Source: Calvatia gigantea (lineage: Eukaryota; Basidiomycota; Agaricomycetes; Agaricales; Lycoperdaceae). Taken from it: a stretch of DNA of 64,000 nt. Positions 1-11,371 of this stretch are shown here, piece after piece (positions within the stretch are counted from its first letter, which is position 1; every line of letters begins with the position of its first letter). Location: positions 3,472,001 through 3,536,000 of the forward strand of contig JACAAK010000003.1 of the NCBI GenBank assembly GCA_025093985.1, given 5' to 3'. The translations under genes were made by a program, and so were the position numbers. Below the pieces are notes generated by a model. The model was given only the letters and a program-made list of their open reading frames with translations. It made no database searches and was not told the origin of the DNA.

Positions 1-67
1 CTCGAACATGCGCCAACGAGGTTGCGAAACGGACCTGGGTTAATCGATGGACCGACCTGGAAAGCAT
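1..67 (-). CDS. 5' end of a possible mitochondrial precursor protein (partial)
   Basis: On the minus strand an ATG at 67-65 opens a frame to the window edge. Its 22 residues begin MLSRSVHRLTQVRFATSLAH, which are rich in Arg and Ser/Thr, have no acidic residue and look amphipathic, as expected of a mitochondrial targeting presequence. It would be divergent from PUP3, with a shared gap of about 225 bases. Too little is visible to name the protein, and the frame could be chance. Confidence 0.35.
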   Translation of the reverse strand, partial: MLSRSVHRLTQVRFATSLAHVR

Positions 68-291
68 GGGTCTAGTTGGACGAAGGAAGAGAATGAATGT
101 ATTGTCAGCATCAGGATCGGAGTTGCAGTAAAAATATCTCGAGGTGGATCCTGCGGAAACCATACGAATGTGACACACCTCCGTGTGACTACCTGTGACT
201 GACGACGCGTCAGTCAAATGGTTACTTATCTCGACGCGCAATATCATCCTCACACCCTTCTAAGTACGACCCTCCACTACTAAACGCCAGT

Positions 292-1126
292 ATGGTGAGT
301 ACATTTCTCATCGGCAAAAGTGTACGTTCGTTGATAAGACTAGTCGATTATGGATCATAACGGTGGCTCCGTCATAGCCATGGTGGGCAAGGACTGTGTG
401 GCCATCGCATCAGACTTGCGTCTCGGAAACCAAGGTCTTGGTATTTCTTCCAACTTTCAGAGGGTATGGCACACCTTCAGTTTGGTTGTTAAACCGCTCA
501 ACTTGAATTGAAGGTTTTCCCTGTCACAGACCGTATCTATCTTGGGCTACCTGGTCTAGCCACGGACGTAACGACACTGTCTGTCGTACACTGCTTGATC
601 AAGAATACGATTACTAACTCGCATCGAACAGACGAGAGCGGTTCCGTCTCCGAGTAAACATGTATACCATCAAAGAGGAACGAGAGATCGAACCACAAGC
701 CTTCGCCCACCTCGTCTCCTCGACATTATACGAGCACCGATTTGGTCCCTACTTCATCGAACCGGTTATCGCTGGACTGTCCAAGACTCCAACCGGGGGG
801 GTTAAGCCATTTATTGCCGCAACCTGATCTCATTGGTTGTCTCAACTTTGCAAAGGACTTCGTAGTAGCTGGAACGGCGAGTACAAAATTATTTGGTGTT
901 GCTGAGGGTTTGTGGGAACCAGATTTGGAGCCAGAGGATCTCTTTGAAACGATCTCGCAAACACTACTTAATGCGGTGGATCGGGATGCATTTTCAGGCT
1001 GGGGTGCTGTTGTCCATGTAGTGTGAGTGTCATATTGATATCCACCAATTTGTTTTCTTACTATCGTCCCCTCCTAGCACCAAGGACCAAGTTATCACAC
1101 GCAAGTTGAAAGCAAGAATGGATTAA
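292..1126 (+). CDS. PUP3: 20S proteasome subunit beta type-3 (apparent frameshift)
   Basis: Non-catalytic beta-3 subunit of the 20S proteasome core ring. The spliced start MSIMDHNGG matches the family start. Conserved blocks follow: NGGSVIAMVGKDCVAIASD, YLGLPGLATDVTTL, LYEHRFGPYFIEPVIAGL, DLIGC, LFETISQTLLNAVDRDAFSG, and the end TRKLKARMD. Introns are at 295-343, 464-513, about 586-638 and 1023-1077; the first codon is split off by the first intron, and a TACTAAC-like branch site lies at 611-618. Between KPFIAA (to 821) and DLIGC (from 826) the frame shifts by one extra base, so the literal sequence reaches TGA at 825-827. This is probably an assembly indel because the subunit is essential in other eukaryotes. 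An intron from GTTAAG at 801 would avoid the stop but would delete a conserved strand. Confidence 0.93.
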
Positions 1127-1264
1127 GCAGACTCATATGTTGTACCTACCACCTTACATTTTCTTTTATTCAATTATGAGCCATCAAGCAATCCGGATGT
1201 GATGTGATAGCATAATTCTGATCTTGGCGATTCCGACCCTTGACTTTCTTGTTCCAACATTGTG

Positions 1265-3058
1265 ATGTTAATGCCCGCTTTTTCTCGCACTCTGAGAAAA
1301 TTGGTCCAGGTTTTCTTTGTTGTCTCCCTTCTTGCTTACTACAGTGTCGACGTGACTCGCCCTCGTTCATCCCGAGGGCTGCCACTTGAAGTCGAAACGC
1401 GTTGGGCAGCAACCTACACAACTCTTAGAAAGGGCACATTGTATCGCAAACCCTCCTTCAAGGATTTGCAAACCCCAGATGTAACAGCCGTGATACTTAA
1501 CTGGTCTCGCCTTCCGAATGTTATCCAACTGGCGAGAATCATGTGCCATTCATTGAGGGATATTCTTGTTGAGGTATTTATTTGGAACAACAACCCCAGG
1601 CCATTGACTTTAGAGGTCAGTTAACAAATTGGTACATTTAAACATCTGTTGATGCGAGCAGGATTTTGCGGAAGCCAAATGTCCTCATCATATGCTCAAA
1701 ATCTACAATTCACCGGAAAATGTCTACTTCCAAGCGCGGTTTCTAGCGTGTGCTCGGGCCAACACTCGGTATTGCTTCATCCAGGTCGATTCTTTCGTTC
1801 ACTCCTGTCGTCGACGATAATTAACTTTTGCAAATACCGGTATAGGATGACGACTATTTCATCCGGCCAACTATCATCCGTGCAATGCGAACGCGAATGC
1901 CGGAAATCCAGAACACCTCCCTTCATCTACTTCCGCCACATGAGATGTTATACTCTCAATTGAGCAGAATTCGAGTTGGGTCGACTGTTCATACACTATT
2001 TGCCTGGCTTGGATACGGCGCCATGATGGAAAGCTCGCAAGTCCGAGACTTTCTTGATCTTTTGCGCACAATCAACGCTACAGAAGATGTTTTGAAGATG
2101 GCAGACAATTACTACACCATTTTGTCAAACAGAATACCTGAACTTTGGTTTGATCAAAACCACGAGCTCGGGGGCGGTACGCCGTTCACTGTCGGGTCCT
2201 TGGGTGAGGAATGGAACAATAGACATATTGTAAGTTCATTGAGGAACGTCTGCTAATAGTTCCTGAACCAAGTTTCTAGGCGAATGCGGGTGCCGCCCTT
2301 GACAGCCTCGCTCGCGCGTTTGTTCAAGACCCTATGGTGAAATTTCCTTACGTTTCTCTGCCCGCGCCCGCGGAACCCAAAACAACGCTTAGCCGAGCTG
2401 TTTTTTTCGATGACCCCTATGTATTGGAGACGAACATAAGGTTACCCTCGGAAATACAGGAATCGGTCACTTTGGCCTCAGATGTTATTGCCCACATTAT
2501 CGAGCAGTTCGGTGTACTCGGTGCCGAAGTTGCTGAACATTATCTACAGTTTTCTTCTTCATTTGCCGTTGATGGGGATCCAGTGACGAGGTTCCAGAGT
2601 GTCGGTAGTAAGTCAGCCAAATCAATAAGAAATCAAACCGAAAATTAATCGGCAAGTATTTCAGATGCTTCGGAAGGGGAGTGGATTTCTCTGGACTGGT
2701 CAACGGTCGACTTTGACAGAAACGACCTCGAATTAGCCCTGCTGGTAGACGGGCCAACGGAAATTATCTTGCGGAGTTGTCGATTTGAAATCTCCGCACA
2801 AGGAGGGTCTTGGGTGAGTGCGAAAACTCCAGACTCACTGACTTTCAGGTTTCCAAGTTGAATATTATCTATTAGATTGCGCTTGCCACCGAACCGACAT
2901 GTTCTGCTGCTGACGGGACAAGCCTCCAGGAATGTAGTATAACATTCGATAGAGGTTCCTTCAGGAAAATACGTGTAGTACTGGGAACAAGTGTTCCGCA
3001 TAGATGGGCTGTTCACGAGGTGTGGTTGCGGCAGAAAATGGAGGCCCCAGGCATGTAG
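1265..3058 (+). CDS. Type II membrane glycosyltransferase-like protein
   Basis: Spliced protein of about 500 residues. A short basic N-terminus is followed by one membrane anchor (LVQVFFVVSLLAYYSV, about residues 14-29), then a luminal domain. Visible blocks are VTAVILNWSRLPNVIQLARI, VEVFIWNNNPRPLTLE, ANTRYCFIQDDDYFIRP and KMADNYYTILSNRIPELWFDQ. The order (aliphatic strand, WNN, later QDDDY) resembles GT-A glycosyltransferases, where the acidic DxD triplet binds metal and nucleotide sugar. Donor and acceptor are unknown. Introns are at 1616-1661, 1785-1845, 2230-2279, 2608-2664 and 2814-2875; the second sits exactly before the DDDY motif. ATG 1265 is chosen because the anchor follows directly; 1271 is also possible. 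Confidence 0.75.
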
Positions 3059-3201
3059 CGCCAACTGGCTGGACAACCACGCTTACGTCACTTGGCATAT
3101 TTACCGACCGCTCTGTAGCCGCTCGGCAAGGAGGTTTGGTCTGTCGACGCGACTGTCCTCCCACTCTTTGTTAGTACGCTCGTTATTCAATCAACTCAAA
3201 C

Positions 3202-4401
3202 ATGCTCAATACTATCGTTCGCCGCACTGTTTCTACTGTTCCTACATCCATTGCGAAGAGATCTATATCGGTACAAGTCAGTTTGGACACCTGAGGGTAA
3301 GAATGCCTATGATTGATGTTTATGTTTTAGTCGTTGCTCCATGGTTCTCCAGAGGCGAAAAAAGCGGGAGAAATCGAGATACAACAATATTCGAGGCTGA
3401 TTGGGAGGGGGAAGTATATTCATGCTTTCGAAAGTTGGTGTTATCCAATGCTTGCAAATCGGGGAAACGGATTGATGTCTTCACTTTTCCAGCCCATCGT
3501 GTGAAGCCGGATAGGATAGACGAGTATAAGAAGGCTGCGTGAGTAGTCTTGTTGAAATTGCTTCATCCTTCGCTCATACGTTGGTTTAACCAGGGAGTCC
3601 TATTACAAGGGGCTTGTCAACGACGAAAGTTTGCGAATAAAGTTAACAGGAAACTGGGAAACGATTATTGGTGAACAAGACACATTTATTCATATCCTAG
3701 AGTATGAGAACTACGCCGGTTTTGACAAGGCTACTGAACTCGTAAAGTCATCTGCGGTGAGTGATGCTTGAGGTAGTTCCAACACTCTGGATACTGAAGT
3801 CACTGGTAGCACCTGGATGCTTATCGTGCTATGCTTCCGTATGTCAATTCGCGTGCCACGCAGCTGAACCAGGAATTTGCTTTCTTCCCAACCGCTGTAC
3901 CCCGTGCCCAGGGTGGATTATTTGAGTTGAGGACCTATCAGCTCAAACCGGGCACTCTCCTCGAATGGGAGAATGTTTGGTGCGTGTCCGTAATACTCGG
4001 AGTCTTTGCATAATTATGAATCTCCCGCTAGGCGACGAGGGATTGAAGCCCGCAGGAAATTCGTTGCACCTGTTGGTGCATGGTTCTCACAGGTGGGGCG
4101 GCTTCACCAGGTGCATCACATGTGGCAATACCCGTACGTCCTGTCACCAACCCTCAGTGACGTATTAGATTCAAACATTATTCTGGTCCTGTAGGAGTCT
4201 CCACGAGCGTAAGGAAAGGCGTGAACAAGCCTGGCAAATAGATGGTTGGGCGGAAACTGTTTCCAAGGTGTGATCCAATTCTGCTGGGTCGACAAACGTT
4301 TAGGGAGAGACACGACTAACAACCCTCCCTAGACCGCTAAGCTTGCCAAGTACATGGATTCTCTCATCCTCACGCCTCTATCATTCAGTCCTCTCAAATG
4401 A
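3202..4401 (+). CDS. NIPSNAP-family mitochondrial protein
   Basis: The N-terminus (MLNTIVRRTVSTVPTSIAKR) is a typical mitochondrial presequence. The body carries family blocks SLLHGSPEAKK, YSRLIGRGKYIHAFE, HRVKPDRIDEYKKAA, LTGNWETIIGEQDTFIHILE, AMLPYVNSRATQLNQEFAFF, FELRTYQLKPGTLLEWEN and ARRKFVAPVGAWFSQVGRLH, covering both dimeric alpha-beta barrel halves. About seven short introns interrupt it, the first at 3277-3330; the last exon ends LTPLSFSPLK with stop 4399-4401. NIPSNAP proteins sit in mitochondria and are linked to mitophagy and membrane trafficking in animals; the fungal role is not settled. The gene follows the glycosyltransferase-like gene head-to-tail, with no sign of shared function. 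Confidence 0.9.
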
Positions 4402-4912
4402 ATCAATCAGGACTTCTTTGTGTAATTATGACCAACATATATATAATCCACCCTTATTATCACTGCTAGTGTCACCCAAGGTCGGGCATCGCCGCGGCGA
4501 ACAGGTGATGGGTCACATGACTAACGGAAAAATTCAAAAGGGAGGTTCGAGGTTGTGATCATGTTTGATGATTAATGAGGCCCTGCCAAGCGTTTAGTGC
4601 GGATTCACCATGCTTATCAGAGAGTGCTTCTTGGCTGGCTTTCTCCGCTGGGAAAATATGAGAACTCATGCAAACTGTTAGAACAGTCTCGCGGGTTGCG
4701 ACCCCGAAGAAGCGGAACGAAGCGAGGAATGGAAGTCGCTACGAACAGAGTTTTGACCGATGTGACTGTCCAGCTGTCCAGGATGTAGCTCCCTGAGCTC
4801 CAAATTCATATCACGTGACTCTCGGCGGTCTCAAGAGGCTTTCCAATCATGACCTACCCTTTCCGCATTACGCCTCTCCCCATCTTTGAGATTCGATATA
4901 CCTAGGGTAACC
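4402..4912. other. Intergenic region upstream of the Zn2Cys6 regulator
   Basis: No coding frame could be supported. The gap holds a CACGTG palindrome at 4812-4817, about 95 bases upstream of the regulator ATG, and pyrimidine-rich sequence just before the start. Confidence 0.5.
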
Positions 4913-7900
4913 ATGGATTGGAGAGACTCAGACGCTTCAGAAGACGAAACCGGCCATGATCAACAAACAAGTTTCCGAAAACGTAGCAGTCGCGGTTCGT
5001 ACCTCGAGTCGATTCCAGTATCCACTCTTTCTAACAGATCGGTTATGCCAGCCTGTGATCAGTGTCGGAAAACCAAGAGCAAATGTGAGCGGCCTTCAGG
5101 GACCGCTACTCAGTGCAAAAGTTGTGCATTGGCGGGAACTCGTGAGCCTCCCCCTATCGTTCCTGCTTGATCTCATCTGGATTCTCCCATCCTGCAGCTT
5201 GCACCTTCTTAGGTATCATGAAACACCCATCCACCGGCTTCAGTTCACTCATGTTGTGTATAAGGTCCTAGCTATAAGCGTGGTCCACCGAAGGGCTACA
5301 TTCATGCGATTGAGCAGCGTTGGCATCAAGTCGAATCCTTATTAGGAGCCGTCCTCCAATGCCCAGATCCGCGGGTCCAGAACTTAGTTACTGACTTGAG
5401 ACAGGATGATTTGGCCCGCGAGATCATTGACAGAGTTGATCTGGGTCCGTATGTGCGTGTTGCTGCCTTCCCTTCATGGTTGGCCCGGCTGACGTTCGCA
5501 CACAGGGCCCCGCTGGCCGACGAAACCAGCCCGCCGGTGCCACCAAAGAGGACTTTTTTGCCTCTATCCTCCGAAGCAACGCTTCAAATGGCCGTGATTC
5601 ATCCCGTTCGCGCAGGCAGTCAAGAGTGTCTCGCGAAATTGTATCATCAACACAAGGTACGTAATTAGTAATAAGTCTGGAATACGGTCAATGTCATATG
5701 TGTGCGTGTAGACCATGGACTCTCTGTTGTCCCAACCAAAGAATGGCAGGACAGTCTTTCAAGGCGCCTTGCAACATCAACTCCAGGCTCCCTCGACTCA
5801 GGCTCTTCTTATGATAGTTTCCGAGCGTCAAGTGCCCCAGCAGCCCAACGACGGCGGTTGAATGACTCGACTGACTTGACGTATGCTCCTGATTGGAATG
5901 GCATGTACACATTCAATCAAGAAGGTGTGCCACATTCGTAGGCATGGGGATTTTATTTAATTGATTATGGTGGTTAGAATCTGATGACGCAAAGGATGCC
6001 ACAGAGAGCATGGGCATATTGTCTCTCGACGAGAACCGGGAGGTATATCTTCTCATGCCTTGTGATCTTCAGGTTTCTGAGTTCCAAAAATAGATACGAT
6101 ACCATGGGCGTATCAGTGGGCTGTCTCTGCTATGTCGCAACACTCGAACAGACGATCGGATTGAGGGCGGGATTTGGTATGGTTTCCCAATTTGCACCAA
6201 GTTGATACAACTCACCACATCTTTACGAGGCGATTACCAATGGCTAGGGTTTGGCCTCCTGCACGATATGGTTTGGCTTCGCCTCAGCTTGGAGAGATGG
6301 ACGTGCGACTACCGCCATGGGATCTACAAGACCGGTTGCTTGAACTTTACTTTACATATATTCACCCCGTTTTCCCCGTCATACATAAAAATCGCTTCCA
6401 TACTGAATATCATTCTAAGTAAGTTGCACCATTTATCTTTGAAAGGTCGATCATTAATCTGCGTTGAAGGAAACACGGGTAGGTCCGCTTTGGGTGACGG
6501 CGTCTGTTGTTTCCTTATTCCACTTGACAGAACCAGGCGTGAATCCCCTCAGGGCCATCAATCATCGCCCAGACCTGAGCCCACGCAAGAGGTCACTTCG
6601 CTCCTTCTTCTCTCCATATTTGCAATCGCTGCACGTTTTTGTGAGGATGAAATGCCTCTTCCACCGAAAGGCAAGATGTGGGAAGCCGGATGTTGTTACC
6701 TCGATACTGCACGAGGGTTGTTAGGCAAGCACCAGCGATTTTCTCTGCCTTATCCGCTGACAGAGGTATATAGCCAAGGTCTTCCATATTTCTCGACCGT
6801 CAACGGTGCAAGCACTGTTGCTGCTGGGATACCGCGAGTTCGGGATAGGTATGTGTCTTGACCTCCGGTGGTTTTGAGCTTTGTTTTTATGATTCATTAG
6901 GCTCAATGGAGCAAGGTTGGATTTTCATTGGTCAGTGTCACTTTCTTTGTGGCAAAATAACTTTCGCTGAAGAAGAGCAGGAATGGCCATCAGAATGGTA
7001 ACTACAACCCATCTGGATGTTAAGTCCAAACCTGAATTCTTCTTTTCCGTAGGCCTTTGATCTAGGGTTGAATTGCGACTCTTCGAAGTGGAGAATACAT
7101 GGTCATGATCTCTTTTCTCCTGAAGAAACACAAACACGACGCCAGATTTGGTGGGCATGTGTTTTAGCAGACCGGTAAGCAACATATCCCACCTTTTGGG
7201 GGGGGGGGGCGCTGATGATTTCATACCTTCCAGATATGGCTCCATCTATATGGGTCGACCAACAATGATTAAAGACAGTGATTCCGATACACCATTGCCA
7301 GATGTTGATCCTGTCTGTGTGACTCTTCTTTTGTTAACGCTTTTACTTAGTCAAACGTTTTTTTAGGATGAAGACGCAACTTTATGGCAACCATTACCTT
7401 TTCAAGGGATTACCTATGCTCCGACTCCGGGACGAATCATGAGTAGCTTTTCTGCAGTATCACGTCTCTGTGAGTAATGCCGATGGTTGTCATGATCCCT
7501 CCTCACACTGGCCCATCGAAGCCATCATTGCTGGGACTATCATCAATAAGGTCTATCCTGTACAAGGGGTCACCAGGGCAGTGAAACAAACGCTTCTGGC
7601 GGAAGCTGAGGCTCAACTGGATCAATGGTATATCAGCCTACCAGATTTCCTGCGGTGCGATCCAAGTAGCCGACGCAATTCGCCATCCCCCCAAATCCTA
7701 TTCCTTCACGTTCGTTACTGGGGCTGTGTTTTACTACTCTACCGCGCTTTGTGAGCCAACTCTTTGCACCTTCGTACCCGACCTAACCATCTTTTTTTAC
7801 AGCATTCCCAATTGGAAGAGGTAGAGTCACCTGCAGACTCAGAAAGTTCAACTCAGCTAATTTTTTTGTAGCAGTGAAGAAGTATCACGCAACTCTCCAA

Positions 7901-8875
7901 TCGGATCCAAGGCCCTTGATCTTGCTCAAAGTGCCGCAAGTCACATCAGTTCATTGGGTTAGCCTTGCTATGACTTGATACCTATTTAAGCTGAAGCACG
8001 TTGCAGTGACGATTTACCGAGAAACCTTTACGCTAAGGAGGACTTCACCATTCCTTACGGCATATCTTCTGAGTTCTGCGTAGGTCCCGATATCCCATAT
8101 TATTATTTTTGTTCATTTCCTTCAGGATCATGCACCTCTTGACCCGTAAGTCTTTTCAAGGTCGACTCCTCTTCTGATTTTGATGTTGCTTAGTGTCTCT
8201 TCGGTCTTCCCACGTTGAAGCAACACTAGGTTTGCAACAATGTATGATGGCCCTTAAAGATATGGAGGTTTGGGTGACGTCTATTTTACCGCCCTGCTTA
8301 GCTCACTGTCTTGCAGGTAGTGTGGCCCAGTGCTTCGCGAGCTTGGGATCTCCTTAATGGCGTCAAAATGTCAGATGGTTTACATGCATCACAACTGCTT
8401 CACACCAACACACAACCATCGGATCGCCCGAAGCGTTTGGCGGATGACGCCTTTGGCCAGGAGAAAGTTCTTGACTACCCCCAAACGGACGTCTACAGCG
8501 ACCGTGGAAACACGGCCATCGATCAGAGCAACTTCGAAAATCAGAGTGGTGTCCAGGATTTCAGTACCCGCATCATGGCCCATATGCTTGGTTTAGATAT
8601 CCCAGGCATCGAGTCATCGCCCTCATACTATCCTGCGTACCAGTGGTGGCCGCGATCGTCTGGTCAGGTAGACCCACCGACACAGCTGGCACCTCAACAT
8701 AGTGTCCTCGTCCCTACCTGGATCGGGCCAGGTTGGCAACCCCAATCTTGGGGCCCAAGGCACCGTTGATGCACCCGCGGAGAATAACAACATTGAAAAC
8801 TGGGCTTATCCAGCACTTCAGCCAACCAGCGTTCCCGACAGTTATAGCTATGACTTCAGCCAATTTGGTCCCTGA
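4913..8875 (+). CDS. Zn2Cys6 transcription factor with Fungal_trans domain
   Basis: Nuclear regulator. A binuclear zinc cluster starts at CDQCRKTKSKCE, continues CKSC and closes at PCTFLGPSYKRGPPKGYI after splicing, followed by a helical linker (HAIEQRWHQVESLLG). The Fungal_trans region is visible as LQDRLLELYFTYIHPVFPVI, LLLLSIFAIAARF, VFHISRPSTVQALLLLGYRE and MAFDLGLNCDSSKW. About 21 introns break the gene, one of them GC-AG (6725-6773). The tail is low-complexity and ends DSYSYDFSQFGP if a one-base frame break near 8727-8735 is bridged; read literally it stops at 8767-8769. Target genes cannot be inferred. ATG 4913 is the first in frame with the zinc cluster. Confidence 0.88.
6725..6773 (+). 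other. GC-AG intron in the Zn2Cys6 regulator
   Basis: Splicing TTAG|GCAAGC...TATATAG|CC joins ARGLL to AKVFHISRPSTV in frame and restores the conserved SRPSTVQALLLLGYRE block. No GT donor in the right phase does this. The intron is 49 bases long. Confidence 0.65.
7198..7209 (+). repeat. G12 homopolymer in a regulator intron
   Basis: Twelve consecutive G lie inside the intron of about 7172-7232 of the Zn2Cys6 gene. Its length is likely to vary or be miscalled. Confidence 0.8.
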
Positions 8876-9876
8876 TAGTGCTGCGGTATATATTGTATTT
8901 TACCAGGGTATCTGATATTTTCTCGTGTTATACGGTAATTGTGGACTGCGTAATTGTAGGACCCTTGTTCGCTTGCGATTCGACCTCCTTGCTGGTCCGT
9001 ATGATGGACGCCATCCGATTCCAGGACATATAGCGCAGGCCCCCAAAAGCGCGCAGACCGGACATCAGTCATGTCCTATGACTCTATTATTAACCCGACA
9101 GCGTCCCCGATTATTTCGAGTGCGATGCAATTTCAGGGGTTTGGGGTGGCATGTTGGGGCAAGTGTATTTCTTTGTCTTGTCGACATCTCTTATCAAGAA
9201 AAGAATCCCGGTGTGTGTATATGTGTGTGTGTTATCACAGGTGTTTGATAGCCCAACAAAGAATTACACCCTGATGATCTCGCTCTCAATTGTCATACGT
9301 GCTTCCACCATCATACCTGGGATATACCCTGCATTTCTGGAAAGATACAAGATAGAAAAGCCTTAGCTCTGGGGAAATGGCGTGACAGTTTGAAATTCAA
9401 TGCCAGATGGCATTAAAACACCGACCGGGCACCACGAGGTGATAGATGGCATATGCGATTTAAGTACCTTGGTTTGTCGGCGTTATTCCCAAACTGGGAC
9501 TGGGTATGTGGGTGCAATGACTGGTGGAATTCGGACACGCAGGCTCAGAGCGTCTAATATTCCACAAGGAAGGGGGAGGAAAGGGAAGGGTCGAAGGTGG
9601 CGCTGGATACTGACCCGAGATTGATTGATGTAACGAAACAAAGGGAACACGAGGATCTGCAGAAAAAAACACTGAGGAGAACTGCCATGTATATACAAAC
9701 ACACACAGATTTGAGATTTGCTCAGATTCCAGACATTGTGGGTCCGTTACATAATCTGAAGGGCTGCTAAGTATAGAGTCACCTCCTGAACTTTATATCT
9801 TGCGGTCCCCAGTCGAAAGAGCCTGCTTGTTCTCCCTCGCGGGTAGCATCGACGACGCACTCCGTCTGCGCTATTG
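8876..9876. other. Intergenic region between regulator and forkhead gene
   Basis: Only short open frames without family resemblance or intron logic are seen. It presumably holds the 3' end of the regulator transcript and the forkhead promoter. A short GT-rich run (tgtgtgtatatgtgtgtgtg) lies at about 9211-9230. Confidence 0.4.
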
Positions 9877-10967
9877 ATGTCCAGCCTGCACAACATCCTC
9901 AATCCAGATAATGATCAGAACAAATCCGACAAGTACGTTCTCTTGCCATCTTTCTGTCCCATTGCTCACCGCACATCCACACTAGTTTACTTATACACAT
10001 GGAACACCACTCATCTACAGTACCCTCGTCCCCTTCGTCGAATGGTCCTACCACAGTTGACCTCCAGGAAGACACTTCAAAACACGAACACAGAGTGCAC
10101 CAGGATTGTCCAGACACGCTAGATTGTCTCCCCGATACCGATGGTCGCCCCCAACACACGCTTCCTGTTATCCTACGATGCGCGATTTTAGGCAGTCCAA
10201 AAAAACGTCTCACAATTCGTGAAATATATGCTGCCATGGAAGCCAAATATCCTTACTACCGTACTGCTGGTCCTACCTGGAAGGTAAGGCATATCTCGAT
10301 TCCTAACGTCAGAGCCACTTATGTTCTTGCACAGCAATCTGTTCGCCATCACCTATCTCTGAATCGTCTTTTCGAGAGACAGCCCCGCCCTGTTACTGAC
10401 CCAGGCTTTGGTTCGTATTGGACCGTCAACCTTACCGCACCTCCTGGAACCAAGCGACCTCGGAAGCGCGGTCGGACGTTAAAAGCAGAAACCAGTGGTG
10501 GTAAAAGACGTGGTCGTCCCCGGAAATCTTCTCCCTCTCCTCCCGAGACTGAACTTCCCTCAGACGAGGAAGAGGACGATAACGAGGAGGACATGAAGTC
10601 AACCCAGGATGAAACTAGCGAAGAAGACTCATATGAAAGCGAGGAGGAGATGCCTGTGACACGACATGATCGGCGCTCTAACCCAATCGCGAGCAGCAGC
10701 TATATACCCTCCACGATGCAGTCCTATGCTTTGCCACCATTCTCCACCCTCGACAAAAATTCGGAGAGTTTGATTGAGCGCATGCAAATGGAGATTGGGA
10801 GCCTGCGCCGGCAGTCCGCTGAGGCAGTGTCGGTATCTCTTAGACTGTCAGAGCAGCTAGCACAGGCTCAGGCGGATGCCTCAAGGACACGTTCTCTGCT
10901 CAGGGAAACAGAGGCATTGTTAGAGCATGAGCGGCGGACGGAGACGAGAAGCAGAGAGAGCCGTTGA
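9877..10967 (+). CDS. Forkhead (winged-helix) transcription factor
   Basis: ATG 9877 opens MSSLHNILNPDNDQNKSD; a short intron (9933-9985) joins this in frame to the main exon. The forkhead domain runs from LPVILRCAILGSPKKRLTIR through EIYAAMEAKYPYYRTAGPTW, then after a 51-base intron (10284-10334) into recognition helix QSVRHHLSLNRLFERQPRP and wing residues GFGSYWTVN. Next come an AT-hook-like basic stretch (KRPRKRGRT and GGKRRGRPRK), a strongly acidic region, and a C-terminal coiled coil rich in Leu, Arg and Glu. The middle intron is a multiple of three without a stop, so an unspliced frame also stays open. Likely a nuclear DNA-binding regulator; targets unknown. Confidence 0.9.
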
Positions 10968-11371
10968 CGATGAGTTAGTGAGGAGGAGAAATGCTGAGGA
11001 TGCTCTCCGAAATTCTCATCCGCAATATCCGCGACATCCTTCTTGATCCCTTGACAATTTCCTCCCCCCCCCGGTTTCCCCGTTTTGCGGGCTTAAGAGA
11101 TTCTTTGATATTCACACTATTATCATGCATGTATGCGGCCGCGCTGAATTGCTGGTTAGGCAATTTGCGCGGCATGTACAATACTTCCTTTTTGGCGCTG
11201 GGCTGATGGGTTACTGCAATGTTAATGCACATGTGCCGCCTGCACTTGTGTCTATACCACTATGGAACCCAGATACTTAGCATACTTAGAGCCTGACACC
11301 AAACAACGATAAACATACTGGTCAACAGACGAACGAAGGCTGATATTTATTTGACTTTGTCATTTTTTTTC
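10968..11371. other. Intergenic region, forkhead to UTP13
   Basis: No gene is supported. A C-rich tract lies near 11063-11072. The UTP13 start is preceded by a T-rich stretch at 11360-11370. Confidence 0.4.

Noticed and set aside
10349..10594. A Ser-rich minus-strand frame within the forkhead gene
   Set aside because: It is the mirror of the acidic coding stretch of the forkhead protein.
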